DNA from: Isoetes taiwanensis | Taxonomy: Eukaryota > Streptophyta > Lycopodiopsida > Isoetales > Isoetaceae | Assembly (NCBI GenBank): GCA_021234155.1 | Contig: JAJEKV010000039.1 | Location: 4,198,745 to 4,262,744, forward strand | DNA length: 64,000 nt | Direction: 5' to 3' | Part shown: positions 11,545 to 22,609 of the stretch, one piece after another | Position numbering within the stretch: the first letter of the stretch is position 1 | Layout: every line of letters begins with the position of its first letter | Made by a program: the position numbers and the translations under genes | Notes under the pieces: model-generated | The model's database searches: none | What the model was told of the DNA's origin: nothing | Seen by the model: only the letters and a program-made list of their open reading frames with translations

Positions 11545-13764
11545 GGAGTTCCTTGGCTATCGCATCACACCACATGGAGTCTTTATGGATCCTGAAAAGG
11601 TCAGCACTGTTCTGGAGTGGCAAACACCTTCATCCGTTCGAGATGTTCAGTGTTTTCTTGGGTTTGCCAATTTCTATCGGCGTTTCATCCGGGATTATTC
11701 GGAGATTGCTCTTCCTTTAACACGCCTCACTGTCAAGGACGTGCCATTCGAATGGACTGTGGACGCGGAATCTACTTTTGTTACCCTGAAGCATGCTTTC
11801 ACCACGGCGCCAGTTCTTGCTCATGCAGATCCTTTGCGCCCATATGTTGTTGAAGCAGATGCTTCTGATTTTGCGCTTGGTGGGATCCTGTCACATGAGG
11901 GGGATGACCATGAATTGCATCCAATCGCCTATCTTTCACGAAAGTTTTAGACTGCTAAAATCAACTATCCTATTTATGACAAGGAGTTGTTGGCGATAGT
12001 GGATTCTTTCGAGGAGTGGAGACATTTTCTAGAGGGATCTCCTTATAAGGTCACAGTCTACACAGATCACCAAAATCTCGAATATTTTCGATGCGCTTTC
12101 GAGTGTGCTCAACCGCCGCCAGGCCCGGTGGCATACTCAAGTATTATCCCGGATTGATTTCGTGATCAAGTACCGTCCTGGATCCCTCCAAGGAAAGCCT
12201 GATGCCTTGTCTCGACGCTCCTAAGTGATCCTGCATATGATCAGCAATCACAGGTTATTTTAGGGCCTGATCGGTTCCAGCTTATGGCTCTCACTTTGTT
12301 CGAGAGGCCTCATGATCTGACCTTGTTGGAGTTCATTCGAGCATCTCGCCCTCGATCCATTGGCTCAAGATGTATTCTCACACCTTGGCGCCATGCATCA
12401 TCCTCTCGGCAGATGGGATCGGACTATGATCGTTTTGAGGTTCGAGATGGACTCCTACTCCGTGATGGGCTTCTATATGTGCGGATGGTGCTTCTAGGCT
12501 TCGTGTTCTTGGGCTTGCCATGATTCACCTCTGGCCGACACTTTGGAGTAGCCAAGGCTCTTGAACTTATTAGTCGAGTATTGGTGGCGGTCTTCGCCGC
12601 TCTGCCGAAGCTTTTTATCGACTGCGGACATCTGTTTGTCGAGCCAAGGTTCCAAGGCATCTTCCTCATGGCCTGCCGGTCCTTGGAAGAGTATTTCAGT
12701 GGATTTTATTGTCGAGCTTCCATCCTCCCAGGGCCATAACGCCATCCTTGTTGTTGTTGACCGTTTTTCCAAGATGGCACATTTCGTTCCTTGCAGCACT
12801 TCTATCTCTAGTGAAGCCACAGCGGTTCTCTTGCTTCGAGAGGTGGTTCGACTCCATGGCTTACCAGATAACATTGTCAGTGACCACGGCCCTCAATTTG
12901 TTGCCAGTTTTTTGAAGCGTCTATTGAAACTCTTGCATGTGGAACGTTTGCTCTCTTCTGGACATAATCCAGAGACCAATGGACAAATGGAGCGCACTAA
13001 TCAAACCCTTGAGCAGTATTTGCGATGCTTCATCAATTATCAGCAGGATGACTGGGTTGATTGGCTACGCCGCGTAATTTGCTTATAATAATTACGTCCA
13101 TGCCTCCCACAGCCGGACTCGTTCTTTATTAATTTTGGCATGCATCCCCGGTGGTCTTTGATTGCTCCCGGATATGATTCAGTCAATCCCAGTACCGAGG
13201 ACAGGCTCGAGAAGCTCCGCATGCTTCATGATGATCTTCAGCACCATCTTCTCCAGGCCCAAGCACGTTATCGTCATCATGCAGATCAACATCGTCAGGA
13301 CGCTCCTCATTTTGCAGTTGGTGATCTTGTTTGGCTCTTGCGTCGGGATTTGCCGGCGGCTTCGCCCTTGTAACAAGCTTCGACTCACGGGCTTAGGTCC
13401 CTATCGGATCATTGAACGAGTTGGTGATGCTGCTTTCCGTCTGGAGCTTCCGCCATCAGTCCGGCTTCACCCAGTGTTTCATGTGTCTTTGTTAGAACCA
13501 TATATGGCGAATCCATTTCCGGATCGAGTACCTCCACCCCCATTACCAGTCGAGATTAATGATCATGAGGAGTTCGAGGTTCGAGAGATTCTGGACTCCA
13601 AGTTTCTTCGTCGACGATTGCATTGCATTACTGCCGTCGATTGGGAAGGTTACTCGCCAAGTGACAGAACCTGGGAGCCTGCCAAGAATCTGACTAATGC
13701 ACCTGACAAAATTGCGGAGTTTCACCGACGTTACCCGCATAAGCCAAGTCTGAGTACTGGGTAA
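11545..13764 (+). pseudogene. Chromovirus RT end, RNase H, integrase and chromodomain, unit 1
   Basis: RT resumes with FLGYRITPHGVFMDPEKV. RNase H follows ([24 protein letters not shown]), then the integrase core (VDFIVELPSSQGHNA, NIVSDHGPQFVASF, SGHNPETNGQMERTNQT) and a chromodomain. A TAG at about 11,948 interrupts [19 protein letters not shown]. Frame changes occur near 12,090, 12,340, 12,490-12,660, 13,065-13,130 and 13,365. The chromodomain (VDWEGYSPSDRTWEPAKN, about 13,637-13,700) has an extra insertion against unit 2. The ORF ends GLSTG with its stop inside the TE-I terminal repeat. Confidence 0.85.
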
Positions 13765-13782
13765 AAGAAAGCTAGGGTGTCT
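13759..13782 (+). repeat. TE-I left terminal inverted repeat
   Basis: Begins GGGTAAAAGAAAGCTAGG and is matched in inverse at 22,536-22,559. It is followed by the palindrome CTTACATTTGGCCAAATGTA. Its TAA supplies the stop codon of the interrupted chromovirus ORF. Confidence 0.92.
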
Positions 13783-14072
13783 TACATTTGGCCAAATGTA
13801 GAGTAAGAGATGTATCACATTTCAAATACATAACCGTTTTTTCAGTATGTACATAATAGCTATATTATGGAATCTTTTTTTTCGGAACTACTTGCCACGT
13901 CAATTAAAACGCAATCATGAAGCAGATTTTAATTCCCGCCGCTCTAACCACTCCAAGAAACGCCTGAACGTTAGGAGAATTTCCCACTTTTCGGCTAAAA
14001 CTTCGCCCAGACTCCGGGATTTCCCTCCTTCTTGCCGAATTCCTCCGGCTAACCCTAAACCACGCAAGAACC

Positions 14073-17000
14073 ATGATGAACAACGAAGGAACGTAAATGG
14101 CGCAAGAAGATTGCAATATCGGGAATGTGACAAAGAAAATGAAGCGTAAGATTGATGAAATTTGTAAATTTATATATGATCGGGTTCAAGATTTACGCCC
14201 CTGTGCAAAGGAGAGCTTTAGCAAAACTGAAAACTGCTCGGGATGAAAGGCTGCACTTCTTTTTGAACCCCGCCATTGGAAATCCAAGTAACGAAAAGCA
14301 ATTTCAAGGATACTATGCTAAAAATATCCGTGAAGGTGCGGGGAAGTGAAACAAGCAAATAGCAATGATAAATTAGCGACTAAGCATTCCTCGTTATCAA
14401 TGATTGTTGGTGAGAATGGAAAACTTCGGGCAAAAGGAGTAGCCTCCGAATTCTTCAAGTGCAAGCAAGAAACCTCACAAAAGCTGCAATTAGAAGAAAG
14501 CGGATGTCATTATCGGTGCTAATATGTGGGCAATTGGCAGAAGGCAACCCCCAGGCGGACATGCTTAGGAATCAACCAAACGGTTGGTAAATGAGTTTTA
14601 GTTAGCCCACACAAAAACTTCTCCAAAGTACGGGGATGTCACGAAGAAAAGGACACTTCCAATCCGGTTTTTGGACATGCCCTGTGTTGGCTTTTTTAAG
14701 TCTTTTAATCCTCTTTTTTGCAAGCTTGATAGAAGCTAGCTTCTGTGCATCCTGGATAAGTTTAGTAATCCTATTTGCATTCCATGTAAGGGATGTATCT
14801 GATATACATTGAAGTACATCCAACTACAGTAATTATATTTTTACACTTGGAGGTACTGAATGAGCTATTTTTAACAGGAAAAGTACTTGGATGTACTTCC
14901 AATTACATCCAATGTGGCATAAGGCAGAAAATGTGTTGAAAGCCAGACTGTGTTATTATAGTCTTGATTTTTGTAGTTCCCAAGTACATTATAGTACATT
15001 TTAAGCTTTCCTGATCTCAAGATAGTTTTTAAAGATAGGATGATACATAAAAGTATTTAAATGTACTTGGAGTACATTCTTTATACATTTATACATATCA
15101 TGTACATGGTATGTACTATGTTGTGGTATAGTAGTTGAATGTATATCAAATCATGATCTGAGTGCCATAGAACTAATGCAATGTCTGCAACATCTTTGAA
15201 TTCGTAAGTAGTTCTAATTTATATCTTACTTATACATGCCGCTTTTTTCCTTGCAGAGTGAATTGTATGAGATGTTCAAAGATGAACATCCTGAAGTGAA
15301 GATTAGCATCAGAAAGTTCGAGCTGCTTAAGCCTACCTGTGTGAGAAGGTTGAAAGAGAGGAACACATGCTGCTGCGTGAAGCATGAACAAGCTGATCTA
15401 TACAGAAAAGCTTTTAGCGTCCTGAGGAGCAAATTTCATGCCAATTGTACATGTTCTTGTGGTGTTTGTGCAGCAGATGAGAACAATGGCATCTGCCAAG
15501 CTCCTTCTAAAACATTTAAAAATGTTGGTGCTATGTGGAGAGCTACGATCCGTGCACGTGACAAGGAAGGCGAAGAGTGGCATAGTTTGGACTGTGTCAA
15601 GGGAGAGTGCCAGAACTGTGGCACTGAAAATATTCAAATCTGTCCTAAGGAGAAAGAGTCGCAGAATGAGAACATTGAATGGCAAGTTTACAAGTACGTG
15701 AACGAACCTTCCAAAGCTGGCACTTCAAGGAGGTTGAAGCTTGTTACCGAAAAGCGGACTCGGTACATTGCTTGACAAGATGTTTCAAAGACCTTACAAA
15801 GTTCACTATTCACAACTTTTCAAAGCAAGTTGGCGCGAGCAAACAATTCAGGAAATCGATTGCAAAATTTGAGGGATGATTATGTTTTGTCAAGAATGGA
15901 CTTTGCAGAGAACTACACTTTGCGACCATTCAGGGGAGGTTCAGTCCGAAGCATTGGAACAATGACCGGATAACTATTACGGTGCATATAACCATGATGA
16001 AAGTCAATGGCGAAATGAAAAAAAGCTGTTCATTTGTATGTTTCGATGTTATGAAGCATGATGCTTTCTTTATTCAGGCTGCACTCAAGAAGCACCATAT
16101 TTGGATGATGCAAAAGGTTTTGGCCACATCAAATACCATGTCATGTGGTCTGATGGGTGTGCTGCTCAATTTAAGTGTTCTCGAGCCTTTTATTTGAATG
16201 TGGCCCAATATTATAACAGGTATAAAATTAGGATGCAAAGTGGAATTATTTTGACTCAGGCCATTGAAAAGGAGAACATGATGGCAAAGCTGCTTTGGAG
16301 AAAAGGTTCCTAGCGACGAGCAAAGGAAAGAGAATGGTGTTCCGATTTTGGGTGCCAACTCGCTTGCACTTTCTTTGAGACAAAAGAAGTGCAAAATGGA
16401 CAGAGTCATATGGGAGGTGATGGCGAAGACATTACAGGGGACCCTCGTTCAGATTGTGAGACATTGCACGGTACTCTAGCTATACATTGTGTGTCTGCTA
16501 TTAATCCAGCTGACCCAACACTTGTCATGTATAGATCCCTGTCATGTTTTTGCAATGGTTGCTTGAATTTCAGATGGGGAGAATGTGAGAATCTCGAGCA
16601 TTGTGGTGCGTGGAAGCTGCACAAACTGGAGCCTAGTTCGGCCCAGGTCGACGAACAAGAAGAGCTAGTTGGTTTTTATGCAGCTGATGAGCAAGAACTA
16701 TCCGATGTACTCCAAATTGGAGACATATTTGCATCTTTTGCTGCCCAGGGAATCATGAAAATGTTCCATACTTCGTCCTCCTATGCGTGAAGGAGATGCA
16801 TATTCTTCAGGAAGATGTGATTGACGACTATGGAAATAGAATGCTTGCTGGTGACAGGGTTATAGCTGGTCATTACTATCAACTGCTACAAGGCACAAAG
16901 CACAAGTACAAGCTGTTGGATGACAAAATAGTATTGGTACCAGCTGAATCTGTAATTGGAGCAAAGTTCACGATGCAGCAGGTCAAGCATAAGTTGAAGG

Positions 17001-17083
17001 GGGCACGTACAGCATATATGATCACACGAGAGGTGCATGACATGCTTATATCAAGCCTACCTGAGATTGTTGAGTGCACATGA
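14073..17083 (+). pseudogene. TE-I transposase (DFAENY/SDG/GHGKGEHDG family), unit 1
   Basis: Likely start is ATGATGAAC at 14,073, by comparison with unit 2. Here the frame hits TAA after six codons because unit 2 CAGAAATGG reads CGTAAATGG. An intron ends at TTGCAG 15,255. The next exon reads SELYEMFKDEHPEVKI and a cysteine-rich block (NTCCCVKHE, CTCSCGVC, DCVKGECQNCG). The catalytic-looking block holds MDFAENYT (about 15,900) and WSDGCAAQFKCS (about 16,146). The C-terminus is VKEMHILQEDVIDDYGNRM to LPEIVECT. I infer a DDE/D nuclease. I do not recognise a published family name. Frameshifts make this copy inactive. Confidence 0.7.
14810..15125. repeat. Cluster of GTAC words near the TE-I left end
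   Basis: About ten GTAC occurrences (mostly GTACTT, GTACAT) lie in some 315 bp of AT-rich sequence inside the transposase 5' intron or leader. The same kind of cluster appears at 20,578-20,835 and in both TE-I regions of unit 2. Possible transposase or host-factor binding region. Confidence 0.5.
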
Positions 17084-17126
17084 CTAAGTTCTGTACAAAG
17101 GAACTTTCATATTTGCCATCATCTTC

Positions 17127-17493
17127 TGTTATGTTGAGAAAACTAGTCGATTGCTGTAAGTTTTTTTGTTATTTACTTATTTTTTAATCGAAGTGCATTT
17201 TGATACTTCAATTTCAGTATCACATAATATCTTTACGTGACCAAGCAAAATGTATATCAGAAAGTACAAAATGTTTATCAATTGTTGCATGAAGAAGTTC
17301 AACTAGTCTGTGTTATGTTGAGAAAACTAGTCGATTGTCGCAAAGTTTTTCTTATTTACTTATTTTTAATGAAGTGCATTTTGATACTTAAATTTCAGTA
17401 TCACACAATATCTTCTCGTTTCCAAGCACAATGTATAATCGAAAAGTACAAAATGTTCATCAATTGTTGCATGAAGAAGTTAAACTAGTCTGT
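17127..17493 (+). repeat. Tandem 184-bp duplication after the TE-I transposase
   Basis: TGTTATGTTGAGAAAACTAG starts at 17,127 and again at 17,311, followed by near-identical sequence. It lies in the 3' flank of the transposase gene. The 1.86-kb segment absent from unit 2 begins inside the second copy. Confidence 0.85.
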
Positions 17494-17742
17494 GAACTTG
17501 TTCGTTATAATGGATATCATTAGCTTTTCTTTTGATTCATGAAACAAAGCGTAAAGTGGAACATGTATGGAGACAAAACTCTTGTATTACATATCACAAG
17601 ATATACAACCTGGTCATATCGGATATGATGCCAATATATACAAGTCCGTTGTTCATGTTTTATATTAACATTAATTTACATTCAAAATCTGGTCACGTAC
17701 CGATGTGAAGCCGGTACATACTATTCTCTTTGTTTCAATATG
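17494..17742. other. Spacer, no gene seen
   Basis: AT-rich sequence between the transposase 3' repeats and the FCP1-like fragment. I see no ORF or motif. Confidence 0.5.
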
Positions 17743-18431
17743 TTACTTTCTTGCAGCTTTTGTCCATAGCCCGGACATGCCATCTCTATCCTTGTAGCCC
17801 CTCAAAGCATTTGCCTCCAAACAATTTGTTGTTAGTAATCGGATGGATTGCGTGAAAGGATTACGCTTCACATACCGTTGCAGTGTCCGGTGCTATCAAC
17901 AAACCCTCTAGCCATGGTTTTCGAAGTGTCAAGAGACTGTGTCTTCAACATCACTTTCCCGCCATGAAGGTGGGCATATGCAATTTTCGTTGGGATTGAA
18001 GAGCATCTTGTACTTTCTGAGTCGTCTACTATTAGTGTGTTCTTTGTCATTCCTGCGGATACTTCTCGTGATATAAACTCAATTGGCTTCAGATACAAAG
18101 GTTTGTCTTCACTTGTCGCAATCCGAAAGGAAAGGCAGCTCAAAGCGTGGCTTCCATCAAAGGTGAACCTTAAGTCCCTTATCAAGGCGTCATTGTGAAG
18201 ATTTTATCCACTACTCTTGATAGGTTCCATGGAGCTATTGATGACCATATTCCTACTTCAAAGTGTTCAAATACAAATTCCAGGAATTCTCTAGGTGGGG
18301 CCTTAAAAACAACACTTTCTTGCCTATTATGTCATAATTTCCAACTAGCTGATCATCTGATACCAAAGTCCTATGTATTTGTTTTGCCAAAACATTATTG
18401 ATATCAAACACTATCAACCTTTTCGGTACAC
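17743..18431 (-). pseudogene. FCP1/NIF-type HAD phosphatase exons captured in TE-I
   Basis: On the minus strand an exon starts after a CAG acceptor at 18,432-18,434 and reads VPKRLIVFDINNVLAKQ, like the motif I strand of plant FCP1-like domains (usually LDxNG or DxDxT). It continues with REFLEFVFEHFEVGIWSS, a hallmark of this family. Further on, TLIVDDS corresponds to the later conserved Asp-Asp motif. The end reads GYKDRDGMSGLWTKAARK then TAA. These enzymes remove phosphate from serine, for example on the RNA polymerase II tail. The start exon is missing, the frame changes near 18,230, and motif I has Asn for the second Asp, so it is a fragment. Absent from unit 2. Confidence 0.7.
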
Positions 18432-18573
18432 CTGATATGAAAGAACATGCAATTTATCAATAAAGTATGGTGGAGTTGAATAAAAAGAGATTTTATTCAT
18501 TAAAATTCAATGAAAAAATGTGTATTTTATAATCAAATAGTGTTTAGCATTCACAATAGGGATAGGCTGTTTC

Positions 18574-21500
18574 TCAGCCACATTTATTAGTACCAGGTGG
18601 TCTAATAGTTTCGGGTGCGATGTGAATGTGGTCTAACTCCTGAAGTAGTGCCCGGGTGAGAACATCACGACGATCAGATGCATACTTTGGCAAGAACCAG
18701 TTTCGGGTAATCTGCAAATGTGACAACAATACTTACATAATAAGTATTAAAAACCATTTGTTTGCAAGACAAAAGAAGTGAGACACTCACATTGGTAGTT
18801 TTACCACACACGATTGTGTCTACAAACTTCCGTGATATAAGCTGCAACATAGAGACCACATGAATCCCCATCTTTCTGCTGTGGACACTTATGAATCTTC
18901 ACAACTGGTGAAGGATTTTGTCCATGCTTCAAAAAAGTGGGACACTCGACACAACCGCGTGCCATAGTGAGGATGTGGAGCCTGCAAAAGACCAGATCTA
19001 TTTTGTAGCAAATGAATGAAAGAAGCTGCTAACATGGTATCCAATCTACTCAATATTAATAAAAGGAGATGTGAAATACAAAATACCTCTTAAGTGCAAG
19101 CATGTCAACGCCAATGTCCCGAGTAATTGAAGATCCGAATGTTGATGGTGTTCTTACTCTTAGTAAGTGCCATGTTGAAGATGGCCAAAGTGTGATGTTC
19201 AAGAACTCTACATAGCATTGGAATCATGATCCATCCGCACTTCACCAATTTATCCCCTGTAAGAGCTACCTTTACAATATCTCTTCCACGCCGGAGGTCG
19301 CCATAGATTTATCTTTTTCGCTTGCCTTGGCCCATGCCGCAAATTCCATGAAGCCGTCCGGTGGGAAGAACCGGGACGTCGGCCTTCTTATCATCCGGAA
19401 CACGAGTCGCGGTACCTATAACAAGTTGAAAAGGATAAAATTACTAACTTGACTTACACATACGAATGAACAAGTTCAAAGTCCAAGACGGCATACATAT
19501 CCACATGCCGGTTGGAAAATTTTCCCACATCCATGTCCAAAGACATCTTGTTCAAATAAATAACACTCCATTTCGTGCAAAGATCACGGGAAAATCCTTG
19601 CCTTCTTGAGCTTCATCATTCGGTTCAAGAAGGCATCGTATGGCCGTATTCAGAATCGCGATGCGGGTTCAATGACCAATTACATTTACACAAATCATCT
19701 ACATTCGCCTACTAGTATCCATATTATTTTAAAGTTTTTAACTTGGATACTAGATGTAAAACAAAATGTAAAAATGTAGATCAAGTTACTGTGAGATATC
19801 ATTATTCCTTTCTGGCGATATGTTTTTCTGAGTCGTAAGATCCATTTCCTTCCTCGCTTTTTGGTTTCCTCACTTTCGGATTCTTATTAGGTCCGAGAAT
19901 CCTCGTCTTCAACCTCTCCCGATTTCTCATTGTCATGAACTTCAGCGTCCTTTTGCTATGTCGGAAGCAATATTTGACACAAACTTAAAAGTATCCCGCT
20001 CTACATCTTGATGCTCGGAAGATTCCTCTTCATTAGGACCCGCAAACATAGGATGTCATGGATTTCTCAAATTTCTTTAATTTGAAATAAAATGCTTTCT
20101 TACCTGTTTTCTACTTTGCTTTAATTGTCTTCTTCGTGGCTTTTTAGGCGTGGAGTTCTTCGTGGAGTCACATTTTCTCGGCCGCCGCCTTTACTTTTGA
20201 AGATGTGGCCTTAGCCTCGCTCCCTCAATCTCTCGAAGTTCCTCGCCATAACTGAATGTCACCATGCACTGAAGTGCCGACCTCCTCAACCTCAGTATCA
20301 CCGCTAGAATAGTGATTTTGCTTTTTCCTTCAATCTTGCTTTCTTTCCCTCGGCTACATCTTGCACCTCAATTTTCTTTGGAACCTCCAAAACTGTGGAA
20401 AACCGAACCAAGAATAAGAAATTGCTTCCTCCTCGACACAATGCAAATTGAATTTGAAAACAATCGCCTTTTGATCCGTGGTGTAATTTACGCCAAGAGT
20501 TTTTTGGCACTTTGAAGCTCGAAAATAAATCAAATAACAAATGATATCGGGTCTCAAACTAATGGGTCTCTAACCGTTACGTACATATCAATAGTTTGTA
20601 CATATTACTAGAACTGATCTACATTGAAGTACTTTGAGTACATATACATGTAAAATGACTATTTATCTAGATGGAATGTACATGTAATGTACATGAATGT
20701 GCTCCAATGTATGCACATGTACACATCAGACATTACATAAAATACCTCTAAATGTTCTGCCACAAAACTCAGTACACAACTCCTAATTTTATGTATTTAA
20801 GTTCTACATTTAGGACCCTACACTGTGAATGTACAACATGTATGTAAGAAACACATATATATATGACATGCAAGCCAAGGAACTATAAGTATAAAAAATA
20901 ACCAAGACACTCCTACATCTTTGTAGCAAAACCTTAAGTGCAAACAATCTACATGTAAATGGATTCTACATTGCAGTAATCCTGGGTGCAGCAAATTGAA
21001 TATAAATCATGAAATACTGCTTACCTCCAGTGTACACACCCAAGGTCTTTGAAATGTTATCGTCCCATTTGCATGCTCTTGGGCAGGATAGTCCAGCAGA
21101 AATAGAATATGAGAAACAGAAGATATGAAATGAATGCTCGCATGGAGCAACTAGGATAGGTTCATTATTAGCAAAGCCATTACTGCAAAACACACATCCA
21201 TGCACAGATATGAATTTTTCTTCATTTGGAGAGATCACTAAGCTTGTTTTGGGCTGAAGGAGAATCGCTGCAGAATGCATCATGTACTTATGCATATCAT
21301 CAAGCCGTCTGCAGCACTCAAACTGAACTTTGTGAGCCTCCTCAAGTTCTGCAATCCTCTTTTCACATAACTCCTTCTCCCGAATGGCTTTCTCCAATGG
21401 CTCCTGAATTCTCTTCAGCATTTCTTCCTTCCTGGTTCTATCCCTCATCAAAGGTCAACATCCTGGCCGCACAGTCTTGATGTCTCTCTTATTCCCGCTG

Positions 21501-22228
21501 AAGGCCGTCGAGAACACTATTGATGTCTTCTTGTATCCGTATAGGTCCTCTTCATGTGCATCCTTTCTTCCTGAAATCTTATTTATATTGTCACGTAATT
21601 GCATCGCTGAATTTTCAGTTCTTCAACCTTGGATGTCTTTGCTAATTAACTCTCCATGACACCGCCGCAAATGCGAGTTTCGCAAATTCAAGCTCTTCCT
21701 TAGGGTAAAATCCTTGCTGAAATTTAGGAACCTTGGATGTGGATTTAGAGGTCCCAATTTCTTCTGTAATAGCAAATTCTTTTGCTCCTCCCTTTGCCAA
21801 ATCTTTGGCCAAAACTTTAAAAGTATCCCAATCTACTTTTTTACCTGTCAATTGAAGGGCAAATGCACGAGCAAAGTACTCAGGTACATGGCGATTTGTG
21901 ACCTCCCGCTTACCAAAAACAATTTCATAATGTTTGTAGAAGTTCTCGGCCCACTCTGGCTTCACGCTAGATTCTTTGAACCCCCGTATGTCTTTGGGCC
22001 CCCACTGCTCGTCCATTATCTGTTGTAAATCTGGAAAAATTTCATCTGCATTGACACATCTTACATGCTTTGCTTCCACAACAGCGGGTTCTTCACAAAT
22101 AAGTCTTCTTTTTTGGCCCCGGGTTCCTCGAAGTTTGAACCTTCCTCTTGTTTTTTGGCTTTCTTGCTAGAATCGGCTATTTTCAAATTTTTGTTTAACT
22201 GGTGACTTCCGGAGGCAAAGGCGCCCAT
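18574..22228 (-). pseudogene. TE-I cargo gene: basic N-terminus, coiled coil, RING-like finger, Ulp1/C48 peptidase (unit 1)
   Basis: Read on the minus strand from about 22,228. The start is basic (SPRLNKN and KKAKKNKRK in unit 2) with a WAENFYKHYEIVFGKRE domain. Coiled coil at 21,300-21,460 (EPLEKAIREKELCEKRI). RING-like finger at about 21,060-21,190: CVFC, CEHSFHIFC and CPRAC, fitting C3H2C3. An acidic linker (19,880-20,060) follows. The peptidase region is DVWFFPPDGFMEFAAWAKAS near 19,370, LEHHTLAIFN near 19,190 and CPQQKDGDSCGLYVAAYI near 18,840-18,890, matching the Gln and catalytic Cys of Ulp1 SUMO proteases. The last exon ends PETIRPPGTNKCG with TGA at 18,574. Several introns and some frameshifts are present. 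It is convergent with the transposase. Confidence 0.75.
20578..20835. repeat. Second GTAC cluster in TE-I
   Basis: About nine GTAC words, mostly GTACAT, in roughly 260 bp, in an intron of the RING/Ulp1 gene. It mirrors the cluster at 14,810-15,125. Confidence 0.45.
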
Positions 22229-22535
22229 TGCTTGGATTTGGGCAAGGATTTCGAGGAAGAAGAATAGTTACAGTCGAACTACTTCGTTGATCACTCACAA
22301 ACACAAAAAATTGGAACGGCAGCAAATTTTTTTCCTAAACAGGAAACACTTCGCAATCTCCCTCCGAAAAATTGCAATGAAGGTCCGTTCTGGTTGCCAC
22401 TGCCACTCATAATTTTGAATTGCTGACGTGGCTACTCCTAATCATTACATATCCCAACTAACTAAAATTCAAAAAAATAACAAAAACGGGTGCCTACATG
22501 CCCTACATTATACATAATGTAAGGGCATTTTTTTT

Positions 22536-22559
22536 AGACATCCTAGCTTTCTTTTACCC
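22536..22559 (-). repeat. TE-I right terminal inverted repeat
   Basis: Reads AGACATCCTAGCTTTC then TTTTACCC, the inverse of the left end, followed by the target copy TACT at 22,560-22,563. The palindrome CCTACATTATACATAATGTA lies just inside. Confidence 0.92.
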
Positions 22560-22609
22560 TACTCCGGCCCCAGCTTCGAGGACTCGTCACCATCGTAGGA
22601 GGGGGATGG

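Larger units (their letters stand above)
13759..22559 (+). mobile_element. TE-I: 8.8-kb two-gene DNA transposon (unit 1)
   Basis: The termini are inverted repeats starting GGGTAAAAGAAAGCTAGG (24 bp, one mismatch). They are flanked by the 4-bp duplication TACT (13,755-13,758 and 22,560-22,563). Just inside each terminus is a palindrome of TACATT and AATGTA halves. Contents: a transposase gene (+), then convergent with it FCP1-like exons (-) and a RING/Ulp1 gene (-). Removing TE-I plus one TACT rejoins the chromovirus frame to its polypurine tract. The copy in unit 2 has perfect 24-bp repeats. Confidence 0.92.

Noticed and set aside
18574-22228. Independent host RING ubiquitin ligase gene
   Set aside because: It lies wholly between TE-I terminal repeats, is duplicated with them and continues into a Ulp1 domain, so it is element cargo.
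13759-22559. TE-I as a Mutator-like or CACTA element
   Set aside because: Its 4-bp TACT duplication and GGGTAAAAG ends fit neither the 9-bp MULE nor the 3-bp CACTA pattern, and the transposase motifs differ.
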